Positions 8,883 to 16,789 of a stretch of DNA of 35,668 bases are shown piece after piece. Source of the stretch: a virus. Every line of letters starts with the position of its first letter. Position 1 is the stretch's first letter. The notes under the pieces are model-generated. The model made no database searches. It saw only the letters and a program-made list of their open reading frames with translations, and was not told where the DNA came from. The stretch is taken from IMG/VR virus record IMGVR_UViG_3300034107_001581, positions 1-35,668 of that record; one strand, given 5' to 3'. The translations under genes and the position numbers were made by a program.

Positions 8883-9368
8883 ATGGCTTACGAAGACGAA
8901 GATGATGACTTTGGAATGGATGCAGAAGATTTGCCTGATGGCGAACAAAGAAGGGAATTAGAAAACCGACATAAGAATGCAAGGCAGCATCCGTTGGCTG
9001 TGCATAATATGGAAATAGCAAATACCTTATTAGTGTTGCTTAAATACCCTAAAACAGAGGATGACTATATAACAAGCCATATTGAACTCATACAAGAAAG
9101 TTTTAATATGATTAAAGTAAAACTTTACTCAGCTTTACGCTCGGGTAGTTATATTGTATGTATGCAAAATGCCTCAATTATACGCCACCATGCTGATTAT
9201 TTATTATTGGCATCGCATACTTTAAACTCATTAAACTGTTTTGATAAAGGGCATGTATCTGTTTTTAGAGATGAAATGGAAGAATTTCAGCAATTATTTA
9301 AGGCATGGGCTAAAGAAATAAAGGAAATGGATAAAGAGGATTTTGAAGATGAATGGGGGTTGTTTTAG
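8883..9368 (+). CDS. Hypothetical protein, last gene of the damage-tolerance operon
   Basis: A 161-aa acidic protein. The first 20 residues are almost all Asp/Glu (YEDEDDDFGMDAEDLPDGE), and the last 15 are again acidic. The middle (35-140) looks all-helical, with RHHADYLLLASHTLN and FRDEMEEFQQLFKAW as amphipathic helices. There is no signal peptide or membrane segment. I do not recognise the family. It starts 9 nt after yedK, so it is probably co-expressed. The acidic ends could mimic DNA or bind a basic partner such as a polymerase, but that is a guess. Confidence 0.75.
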   Translation: MAYEDEDDDFGMDAEDLPDGEQRRELENRHKNARQHPLAVHNMEIANTLLVLLKYPKTEDDYITSHIELIQESFNMIKVKLYSALRSGSYIVCMQNASIIRHHADYLLLASHTLNSLNCFDKGHVSVFRDEMEEFQQLFKAWAKEIKEMDKEDFEDEWGLF

Positions 9369-9385
9369 GTACTGTATTACAAATA

Positions 9386-9408
9386 TGACTAAGAAAAATA
9401 TTTAGTCA
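9386..9408. terminator. Small stem between convergent genes
   Basis: TGACTAA and TTAGTCA form a perfect 7-bp stem around a 9-nt A-rich loop. It lies between the stop at 9368 and the convergent gene ending at 9402, and it includes that gene's stop codon. It may act in both directions, but it lacks a strong T-run. Confidence 0.3.
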
Positions 9409-9998
9409 ACTACATTATCAAATTTATAAATTGCATTAATAAAATTATTTTTATTAATAGAAAATGAGTTTGAAATGTCATCTAATGGACTTATTGCGGT
9501 ATTTGGAAGTTGATTAATTCGATCAGAAATATCATCCCTCATAATATCATATAAATTTAACATCTGATTATAATGGTTACTATTTATTGCACCAAGTAAA
9601 TCGATAAATTTACTTTCAAAATCATTAAAACTAATATCTAATGTATTAATTGTACTTGTTTTTATGGCGGGAGTAATAGTCACACCATTTAAAGTTTGTA
9701 TAGTTGCACTAATAGAATCTATTAATGTATATAAATTACTAATATTTGGCTCAATTATTAGAATCTTATACATTTCTAACCTTGTACTAAGTATACTCTG
9801 TTGTAAAAAATTCAACTGGTCTGCTTTGTCTTTCTTCCTTTGATAAACAAATACATAAAAACTTAATCCAATAGTTAAAACAGCAATTAATATATTTGCA
9901 ATATCCCCAATTTTAACATCAAGAAAACTACTCGGAGAATTAAATTCAACAATATATTTTGATACTTTTTCGGTAATATTTTTACAACAACAACACAT
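9402..9998 (-). CDS. Single-span membrane protein, last gene of a putative defence operon
   Basis: A 198-aa protein with one clear membrane helix, near residues 30-52 (ANILIAVLTIGLSFYVFVYQ), followed by the basic RKKDK. That places the C-terminal three quarters in the cytoplasm by the positive-inside rule. The C-terminal part looks helical and has no recognised domain. The N-terminus is odd: MCCCCKN, four cysteines in a row, which could bind metal or be modified. It begins 3 nt after the stop of the STAS-like gene at 10002 and is therefore very likely co-transcribed and perhaps translationally coupled. A membrane effector or anchor for the neighbouring ATPase is a plausible job, by inference only. 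Confidence 0.75.
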   Translation of the reverse strand: MCCCCKNITEKVSKYIVEFNSPSSFLDVKIGDIANILIAVLTIGLSFYVFVYQRKKDKADQLNFLQQSILSTRLEMYKILIIEPNISNLYTLIDSISATIQTLNGVTITPAIKTSTINTLDISFNDFESKFIDLLGAINSNHYNQMLNLYDIMRDDISDRINQLPNTAISPLDDISNSFSINKNNFINAIYKFDNVVD

Positions 9999-10001
9999 AA
10001 C

Positions 10002-10331
10002 TTATTTTAAAGCATTACCAGTTCTTAGTATTCTTTTAATGGCAGTTTCTAAATTTTTTTCAATTTTATATCCACCAGGGTTATCAAATTTAAATTTTTT
10101 CAAAAACGTATCTTTACCTAATTTTTTAACAACATCAGAAAAGAATTCTTCCAAAAATGAAGGACTCAAAGTTATTAGGTCTTTTGGTAAAATAATTATT
10201 ACATCAGAACAACTAGCTTCAATTTCATTAATATGAGAATCTTTTCTAACTTGTTTACCTCTATCTCTACCAGTAAATATTAATGCATTTTGAAACAAAT
10301 AATTATTGAGGTCTATTATATTATTTTTCAT
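10002..10331 (-). CDS. STAS-like (DUF4325-type) small protein
   Basis: A 109-aa protein that looks like a complete STAS-like domain of the DUF4325 type. It has GRDRGKQVRKD near residues 21-31, a beta strand VIIILPKDL, then the family-typical serine-rich helix start LSPSFLEEFFSDVVKKLG (residues 55-73) and a last strand FLKKFKFDN. STAS-like domains usually serve as regulatory partners of GHKL ATPases or sigma regulators in partner switching. Its start overlaps the end of the GHKL ATPase gene by 11 nt, a strong sign that the two proteins work together. The product is predicted to be cytoplasmic. Confidence 0.7.
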   Translation of the reverse strand: MKNNIIDLNNYLFQNALIFTGRDRGKQVRKDSHINEIEASCSDVIIILPKDLITLSPSFLEEFFSDVVKKLGKDTFLKKFKFDNPGGYKIEKNLETAIKRILRTGNALK

Positions 10332-11685
10332 TTTCTATGATATCGTTTTTTGAAATACAAATATTAGCATAAATCATTACTCCTGGGAAATAATTATCTA
10401 CAAATTTAACATAATTTTGGTCAGGTTTCTCGTCTAGAGTGTTTTCTGCATTAAAAGGAATGATTTTAAATTCCTCATTTTTTGCATTAAATTTGGGGTA
10501 GGTCTTATATTTTCCATCGAATTTTATCAAAGTATTTCCTGAAAACAAATGAAAATTAGAAGGTTTACTATCTGCATCATCGGCTAATTCCAAAAAATTC
10601 TCAATAAATTTAATAGTACCATTTCCCCTAGTGTTGTCAACACTACTTACACCATCTTGTAAAGAATACAAGGTCCATAATGTTTCTTCTTCAAATTTGG
10701 AACCATTTAAAAATCCAAAAAAACCTTTTTTTGTATATTTGTCTGATAAATTCCTCATATCATCCAAAATTGCTTGGTTTTTACAAGCTTCGGGATTTTT
10801 AAATCTTTCATAAATAGATTCTCCAAAATTAAAAATCACCAATTGAAATTTTCCAATATGTTTATCATTATTAGTATTTTCTTCAAAATGGCCAATTGAA
10901 TAATGAAAATTTGTTTTATTATGTTCCTCTGCATTGGCAATTACTTCAGCAATAATTTCTCCAAAATTTTCCCTCGCATCTTGGGTCAATTTTTTATTCA
11001 TTTTAATTAAACACTTCTCAATATGCTGAACTAACTTGGTACTTTCAACGTCTTTATATGCAATACCTTTACGTTTATCGCCAATAGTCAAATCACAAGT
11101 TAAAATGTTTGGGAAAATAATTTTTTTATTCCCGATAATTTTGTGAGAACCAATTGCATATAAAAATTTTGAAACGGTTTCATTAATAAGGTTTTCAGTA
11201 TTAATTTTACGCGTTTCTAAAATGATTTTCCTCTCATTACATGATTTAAAGGCATTTATAAATTCAAGTAAAATTATATCATTACAAATAGAAGCATCAA
11301 GATCAATACGCACACATTTCTTATAATTAATTTTTATCCTCTTGCTTTTAGGATACCGTAGTGTATATAACAAGTCTTTCAAGAATTGAAAACTTTCTTT
11401 TGGTGATTCTACTAACGAAAATATTTTAGGGACATTTAATACTCCATTCTTAGGAATATGCGCTGGCTTATCAGTAAAGAAATTCTTATTTTCAAATAAG
11501 AATTTTAGTGGTTCTGATAAATCAAATTCATCAATAATGCAAGTGTTTTTTTTATTTATATTAGAATTTGCAGTAGTCTTTTTTATAATTGGATAAAAAA
11601 CTTTTCCTGCACGACCAATAGATTTAATAAATCTATTAAATCCTCTTTTGTTTTTTCTATATTGCTTAAATGCCTGTTTTTTCAA
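10321..11685 (-). CDS. STAS-like domain fused to GHKL (HATPase) ATP-binding domain
   Basis: A 454-aa protein. After a basic N-terminus (residues 1-35) there is a STAS-like region at about 80-185, with strands such as RIKINYKKCVRIDLDAS and a helix around 167-181. A GHKL ATPase follows: N-box E247-x3-N251-x2-E-H255 (AEVIANAEEHNK), a G1-like box NFGESI at 286-291 where the usual Asp is Asn, and a G2-like TRGNGT at 352-357. There is no dimerisation/phospho-acceptor histidine segment, so a classical sensor kinase is unlikely. An anti-sigma or partner-switch type ATPase, or a MORC/Hsp90-like switch, fits better. The start codon is TTG; no ATG occurs in frame until deep inside the domain. It sits 29 nt downstream of the membrane nuclease gene. 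Confidence 0.75.
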   Translation of the reverse strand: MKKQAFKQYRKNKRGFNRFIKSIGRAGKVFYPIIKKTTANSNINKKNTCIIDEFDLSEPLKFLFENKNFFTDKPAHIPKNGVLNVPKIFSLVESPKESFQFLKDLLYTLRYPKSKRIKINYKKCVRIDLDASICNDIILLEFINAFKSCNERKIILETRKINTENLINETVSKFLYAIGSHKIIGNKKIIFPNILTCDLTIGDKRKGIAYKDVESTKLVQHIEKCLIKMNKKLTQDARENFGEIIAEVIANAEEHNKTNFHYSIGHFEENTNNDKHIGKFQLVIFNFGESIYERFKNPEACKNQAILDDMRNLSDKYTKKGFFGFLNGSKFEEETLWTLYSLQDGVSSVDNTRGNGTIKFIENFLELADDADSKPSNFHLFSGNTLIKFDGKYKTYPKFNAKNEEFKIIPFNAENTLDEKPDQNYVKFVDNYFPGVMIYANICISKNDIIENEK

Positions 11686-11714
11686 AATTTATGTATTAGT
11701 TATAACTTAAAAGA

Positions 11715-12845
11715 TTATGTTAAACATTCCGTATTTCTATCGAAGTAAAACTTTGCAGATAGTGATTTAATGTAATCATTCTTTAAATTGCTCTTATATA
11801 GCTTATTAGATTCGATATGAGGTAATGGAATTAAATACAATTCTTCAGGAGCGGTTGGTTCACCGCCAACACCTAAAACAAGATATACTTGAATGTTGTT
11901 TTCTCTTTCAAAGTTTTTATACTCTTGCAATTTATCATAACTTCCTAAATCAACACAACCACCTGAAAAATTGCTTCTAAACTTACATTCTACTGCTATT
12001 TTTCTGCTATAATCTTTGTGACTAAACTCTAATTCTAAATCAGGATATTTATTTGATTCAGGAAAATGATTAGGTGCTTTTTTATCGCTTCTCCAACTTT
12101 TGCATTTAAAATATTTATTAGAAAACCTTTCTATAACAAAGACTTCAAAATCATCTCCTTTCTTTTTGTTTATTTCGTCCTTACTAAGAATAGGATTTTC
12201 TTTAGGCAAACCGATATTTGCCTCTTTTAAATCTTGAACTATTTTACTGCTCAATTTATCAATATCAATACTATTGTTATTTGTTACAACTTCTTTAACT
12301 GGCTCTTCAATTGATTTTGATTTGGCTTTGTTTTTACGGTAAACTAAAATACCTACACCCATAGCAAATAAACCACCAATTAAGAAAACATATAAAGGAC
12401 TAGATTTACTTTTAACTAAAGGAACTTCTCCATTTACTCCAGTTTTTAGGGGTGCTTGGTTTAACAATTCAAAACTTAATTCTTTTGTATTATCTGCATT
12501 TTTCCAAGTACCATTAAACTTATCATTATTTAAAATGCCTTCAAACTTTCCTGTAATTTTGCCCTTGTAATTATTTTCAAAGATGATACAATTACCGGTC
12601 TTACCAATTGTACCATCAAGGGTTAAATAATATTTATTGTTATCGTAATAATAAATGCCTTTGATTTTATCATCAATTTGATTTAAAAAAATAGAAACAT
12701 GAAGCCGATTATCAATAGTTCCTTTATATTTTAAAGAAAAAGTTGATAAATCAACATCTTTAACTAGATTAATTGGCTTTGCATTTATTTTATTAGAAAA
12801 TAAATTTGAAGTTATAATCAAAATTAAAATAATTATTCTGTTCAT
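11715..12845 (-). CDS. Membrane-anchored PD-(D/E)XK nuclease with extracytoplasmic domain
   Basis: Numbering is from an upstream ATG at 12869; I prefer the ATG at 12845 (residue 9) because it gives a clean signal peptide, MNRIIILILIITSNLF. A beta-rich extracytoplasmic domain follows (about 45-137), with the repeating pattern KYKGTI...IKGIYYYD...GKFEGIL..NGTW seen in many Bacteroidota envelope proteins. A membrane helix spans about 158-177 (PLYVFLIGGLFAMGVGILVY) and is followed by RKNKAKSK, so the C-terminus should be cytoplasmic. That part carries a restriction-like nuclease core: Glu242, then Asp277 in YPDLELEF, and Glu294-Cys-Lys296 in IAVECKF. This is the spacing of a PD-(D/E)XK active site. 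It may sense something outside and cut DNA at the inner face. It lies between the type IIG gene and the GHKL ATPase. Confidence 0.75.
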   Translation of the reverse strand: MNRIIILILIITSNLFSNKINAKPINLVKDVDLSTFSLKYKGTIDNRLHVSIFLNQIDDKIKGIYYYDNNKYYLTLDGTIGKTGNCIIFENNYKGKITGKFEGILNNDKFNGTWKNADNTKELSFELLNQAPLKTGVNGEVPLVKSKSSPLYVFLIGGLFAMGVGILVYRKNKAKSKSIEEPVKEVVTNNNSIDIDKLSSKIVQDLKEANIGLPKENPILSKDEINKKKGDDFEVFVIERFSNKYFKCKSWRSDKKAPNHFPESNKYPDLELEFSHKDYSRKIAVECKFRSNFSGGCVDLGSYDKLQEYKNFERENNIQVYLVLGVGGEPTAPEELYLIPLPHIESNKLYKSNLKNDYIKSLSAKFYFDRNTECLT

Positions 12846-12907
12846 AATTTTTAGTAGGCTATTTAACATTCAGTTTTATTAATAATATTTGGCTTTATCA
12901 TACTCAT

Positions 12908-15900
12908 TTATCCCTCGACAATTTTAATTTCTTCTTCTGTTAAATCATAAAGCTTATAAACCATTTGGTCTATTTCTTTATCCGTTGCATCAATTTTTGA
13001 TTTTAGTTCTAATGCTTTTTTTGATTCTGTATTAAAGTACTCTTCCCACTCTGCCTCATCAGATAAAGACAATTTAATTTTCTTTTTAGATAATTCTTTA
13101 ATAAAATCTGAATATGATATCGAATAAAATTCTTGAAGTTTTTTAGATAAACTAGATAAAGAGAATTTTCTTTGTAAACTTCTAATAAACTTATCTTCTA
13201 ATTCTGTTAACTCTTTATTTAACATTAGAATTAACTTTGATTTATCTATTAAATTTTCATCATTAATATTAGGTATAGGACATTTTTTTAAATAAACTGG
13301 TTTTATTTCGTAATCCAAATATTTTGTAGAAAATAACCAATTATAGAAAGAAGAATTTAATACAGCTAAAAGGCCTAATAAAGAATTATTGCCTTGCGCA
13401 ATTATATTAGATAACCTATTCAAATTATATTTTTTTTCATTGTCAAACGTTGCAACTATTCGTCTTTTCATACTTAAATTTCGAGTACGAACAACTAAAA
13501 TTTTATCACTAGTAAAGTATTTCTCTAAAGGCAAGGCTCTACCTCGGTCTCCTTTGCTTTTCACGAAATCTTTATCATACATGATCCATTCTTCAGATAT
13601 ACATTTCCCATATCTTGAAATGCCCGTACCGGGAACCATAGGATGATATTTTTCATTTATTTGACTTTTACTCACAAGTTCATCCTTTATGTAACCAGTA
13701 TTTATACCAACACCTAGGTCAAAACAATCTTCCATTTTACTGTAAGTTTCCTCTAATTTTGAAAGAAAATTAAATGCATCATCAGATAAGTTGCAATCGA
13801 ATATAAAATCTTTATTTTCGGAAAACCTTGTCTTATTAATTATTCTAAAATCTCTTTTTAATATATCAAAGCTGTTTTTTGGGTTACCTATTTTTATAAA
13901 ACTAGAATTAGATTCCTTTTTTATAATAAAAATTGCTGTATCAACTGTCGCATCTTCAAATACACTTGGACCTAATGGAATTAATTCTATCAAATCATTA
14001 TTAGTCAACATTAATTTTCTGAGTTTTTTAAAACTGGTTTGAATCAAAAAAGATGATGATGTTATGAATGAAAATAAACCTTGTGTCTTTGATAAAACTA
14101 AGCCTTTTTCAATGAAAAATTTGTATAAATCAAAATTCCCTTCATAAGAAATATAATTGTTTTCAAAGAATTTTTTCTCATCATTAGAAATTGTATTTCT
14201 ATAAGAATAAGGTGGATTTCCAATAATAACATCAAAACCACCTTTATCAAATATTTTAGAAAATTGCTGTTGCCAATTAAAAGCTTTACCTCCTGCTACT
14301 GCAATATCATCAATTAATGAATTGCCACATTTAATGTTGCTGTTTAAATCGTTTAATTTGCGGTTAGGTTGTGCAGTACGAAGCCATAAGGATAGTTTGG
14401 CAATTTCTACACTTTCTTCGTTTATATCAACACCAAATAAGTTGTTTTCTAAAATACTGCCCTCAACATCACTTAATACCAATGCATCACCAAATAATTT
14501 GGCTTGTAGTTCATCAATATATCTGTGTTCGGTAATTAAAAAATCGAGAGCTTGATTTAAAAATGCACCCGAGCCACAGGCAGGATCGCAAATGGTTAAT
14601 TGCAATAACCAATTACGATACTCATTTAATTTATCTGTTAACGCTTGTGTTGTTTTCTTTTGGCGTTTTTTATCTATGGTGTAATCGCTTTCTGTTATTA
14701 GTAATGCTTCCTTTTTTTCAAGACAAAGCTTACCAACTGTATTGTCAACAATGTATTTGGTTATGTATTTAGGCGTATAAAAAACACCATCTTTTTTACG
14801 CTTAGTTTTTGTTTTATCTATTTCCTGTCCTTCAAGCTGTGCTTTTATTTCGTCAACATCATTTAATGAGTTTTCGAAAATATGCCCTAGAACGTTTACA
14901 TCAACTTCACTGGCAAAATCATAATTACTTAATTTTTCGGTATGAGAAAATAGTAATTCATCTTCAATTTTAATGTCGTTTAATAAATCATCTGTTTTAA
15001 ACAAACCACCGTTATAGGCGTATATTTGAAATTCTTCTACTTGCTTATTAGCAGTTTGGCTAAATGCAGGTAATGATACGGTTGCTCCACAATCCAAATC
15101 ATTAAAGTAAATTTTATAGCGGTCGTAAAGCGAAACTTCAATTCGCATATTACGGAGTTGTTGCCATTCCTTATTAATTCTAAAAATTAAATTGGTTGGT
15201 AATAGTTGGCGGTCTTCTGCAAAAAAGATGAATAAAAAACGGTCTAGTAATTTTTGTGATTTTTTAAATAGCTCTAATGGTTCGTATTGAGGATTTAGTT
15301 TTACTAAACTGTGGTATAGTTCGTTTTTAAATTGCGAGTAATCATTGTAAAGTTTTTTGGTAATTAAACTCTCCTGGCTAACTGATTCGTCTTTTATTTG
15401 CTTTGGTAGGCCTTTGGCTATGCTCTCATAAGATAAACAGATGTAAAGCAGTTCAAATTCTTTTTCGGTAAGTGTAAATAAATTAAACTCTGTGTATTCA
15501 ATGGCATTATCAATATAAAAACGGATTTTCTCAAAATTTGATGTGATAACATACTCGCACTCCGGTTGGTTATTTTTATATCCAAATGCCTGAACTTCTA
15601 TTTTATTTAAATCGGTTGTATTAGTGCCTTTTAATTCAATTACTGCTTTTACAATATCATTAATAATAATTGCCCCATCAGCCTTTTTACTATCCTTAAC
15701 GTTTTTGTATTCGGTTGTTAGATTAAAATTTGGCGTCGGATTTTTGGTGTAACCTAAAACATTAACAAATAAATCAATTAAAAATTCGCCTTGATATTGT
15801 TCTTCTTTACTGCCTCTGATGTTTTCTTGAATAGTGGCATTATGGAAATGGGCTCTGAACTTAGCGTAAGCATTTTGTAATGTTTGCTTATCTAGGTTCT

Positions 15901-15940
15901 GAATATATTTATTAATTACTGAGTTTTGAAAAAAGGCCAT
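12908..15940 (-). CDS. Type IIG (Eco57I-like) single-chain restriction-modification enzyme
   Basis: A 1010-aa fusion of nuclease and N6-adenine methyltransferase. The N-terminal nuclease core shows Asp88 in KKADGAI and Glu102-Leu-Lys104 in AVIELKG, a D-x13-ExK pattern. A helical connector follows. The methyltransferase has VFYTPKYI near 390, motif I CDPACGSGAFL near 450-460 and motif IV IIGNPPY near 572-577. The C-terminal third resembles a TaqI-like target-recognition domain. Such enzymes methylate and cut at a short asymmetric site without separate subunits. PglX of BREX has a similar methylase, but no other BREX gene is present. This is the first gene of a run of five minus-strand genes, with 38 nt to the next by the longest reading of that gene. 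A 68-nt gap with no obvious terminator separates it from the upstream S1/P1 nuclease gene. Confidence 0.9.
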   Translation of the reverse strand: MAFFQNSVINKYIQNLDKQTLQNAYAKFRAHFHNATIQENIRGSKEEQYQGEFLIDLFVNVLGYTKNPTPNFNLTTEYKNVKDSKKADGAIIINDIVKAVIELKGTNTTDLNKIEVQAFGYKNNQPECEYVITSNFEKIRFYIDNAIEYTEFNLFTLTEKEFELLYICLSYESIAKGLPKQIKDESVSQESLITKKLYNDYSQFKNELYHSLVKLNPQYEPLELFKKSQKLLDRFLFIFFAEDRQLLPTNLIFRINKEWQQLRNMRIEVSLYDRYKIYFNDLDCGATVSLPAFSQTANKQVEEFQIYAYNGGLFKTDDLLNDIKIEDELLFSHTEKLSNYDFASEVDVNVLGHIFENSLNDVDEIKAQLEGQEIDKTKTKRKKDGVFYTPKYITKYIVDNTVGKLCLEKKEALLITESDYTIDKKRQKKTTQALTDKLNEYRNWLLQLTICDPACGSGAFLNQALDFLITEHRYIDELQAKLFGDALVLSDVEGSILENNLFGVDINEESVEIAKLSLWLRTAQPNRKLNDLNSNIKCGNSLIDDIAVAGGKAFNWQQQFSKIFDKGGFDVIIGNPPYSYRNTISNDEKKFFENNYISYEGNFDLYKFFIEKGLVLSKTQGLFSFITSSSFLIQTSFKKLRKLMLTNNDLIELIPLGPSVFEDATVDTAIFIIKKESNSSFIKIGNPKNSFDILKRDFRIINKTRFSENKDFIFDCNLSDDAFNFLSKLEETYSKMEDCFDLGVGINTGYIKDELVSKSQINEKYHPMVPGTGISRYGKCISEEWIMYDKDFVKSKGDRGRALPLEKYFTSDKILVVRTRNLSMKRRIVATFDNEKKYNLNRLSNIIAQGNNSLLGLLAVLNSSFYNWLFSTKYLDYEIKPVYLKKCPIPNINDENLIDKSKLILMLNKELTELEDKFIRSLQRKFSLSSLSKKLQEFYSISYSDFIKELSKKKIKLSLSDEAEWEEYFNTESKKALELKSKIDATDKEIDQMVYKLYDLTEEEIKIVEG

Positions 15941-16008
15941 AAATTTTACGCTAAAGTAAAAGCTTAAATTAAATAGGAAATTTACAAAAAAATGAGGAAA
16001 ACGGTACT

Positions 16009-16764
16009 TTATTTTGAAAAACTGGTATTTAAAATAGCTGCCAAGCGAATACCGCCCCTAATTAACTGTATGGTTACAACTTCGTTGCTCATTAGGGAGT
16101 AGTCTGAATTTAATTGTTTGTCTTTAAACTCATAAACAAAGGGCAATAAAGTGCGGGATTCATTAACCCAATCCAAAACATTTATTTTCGACATTTTTTT
16201 TACCTGCTTTGGATCCATACTATTGATAAAAGAGATGCAAAAAGCCGAATCAATTTTATTTGTTTCAATTAAGCGTTTATCCCAAACATGATGCAGATTA
16301 TCTTTTTTGCCAAGGTATTCGAGTTCAATGTCGTTACCGCCTTTATCCTCAAAATAGCCACAATGCAGGGGTTGGTGTAAATCGCCCACTAAATGAAAAA
16401 CAATTTTAAGATTAAAAGCTATATCCGAAGCCGATAGTTTTTTGTGATTTTTTAAATTATTAATTGCCAGTTGCAATTGATTTATGAGGTTTGGCTTATC
16501 TGTTTCAACATAGGTATTGTCTTTAGCAATGTTCACATAATGCCAAGGTTTTAGGTAATCAAAGGCATGATTTTTACGTTGGTCGTCCATCCATGTTGAA
16601 GCTTCTTCAAAGGAAAGCGTGTCGAGGTATTTATGTACAGAATCGAGTACTGGTTTAGTTAAATATGATTTTGCAATTTTTGCCACTATTTCATGCCCAT
16701 CTTTACTCCAGGAGAAAGATTTGAAGCTTGAGAAAATTATGATTAGGATTAAGATGTTTTTCAT
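16009..16764 (-). CDS. Secreted S1/P1-type nuclease
   Basis: A 251-aa protein with signal peptide MKNILILIIIFSSFKSFS. Cleavage before Trp19 would expose WSKDGHEIV, which matches the family's N-terminal Trp zinc ligand and following His. Other zinc-binding residues are visible: Trp/Asp in STWMDDQR, His in PWHYVNI, His and Asp in VFHLVGDLHQPLH, and His-x3-Trp-Asp in LHHVWDKRL. The family has three zinc ions and hydrolyses single-stranded DNA, RNA and 3'-nucleotides. The product should be periplasmic or secreted. It stands between the integrative-element core and the defence operon. It may serve nutrient scavenging or attack incoming nucleic acid outside the membrane; the sequence does not decide. 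Confidence 0.9.
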   Translation of the reverse strand: MKNILILIIIFSSFKSFSWSKDGHEIVAKIAKSYLTKPVLDSVHKYLDTLSFEEASTWMDDQRKNHAFDYLKPWHYVNIAKDNTYVETDKPNLINQLQLAINNLKNHKKLSASDIAFNLKIVFHLVGDLHQPLHCGYFEDKGGNDIELEYLGKKDNLHHVWDKRLIETNKIDSAFCISFINSMDPKQVKKMSKINVLDWVNESRTLLPFVYEFKDKQLNSDYSLMSNEVVTIQLIRGGIRLAAILNTSFSK

Positions 16765-16789
16765 GTTGTTGTAAATTTAGGATTAATAA

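Noticed and set aside
10321-11685. Sensor histidine kinase
   Set aside because: No phospho-acceptor histidine domain, no membrane segment and no response regulator gene nearby.
12908-15940. BREX PglX methylase
   Set aside because: The protein carries its own nuclease motif and no other BREX gene (brxA, brxB, brxC, pglZ, brxL) is present.
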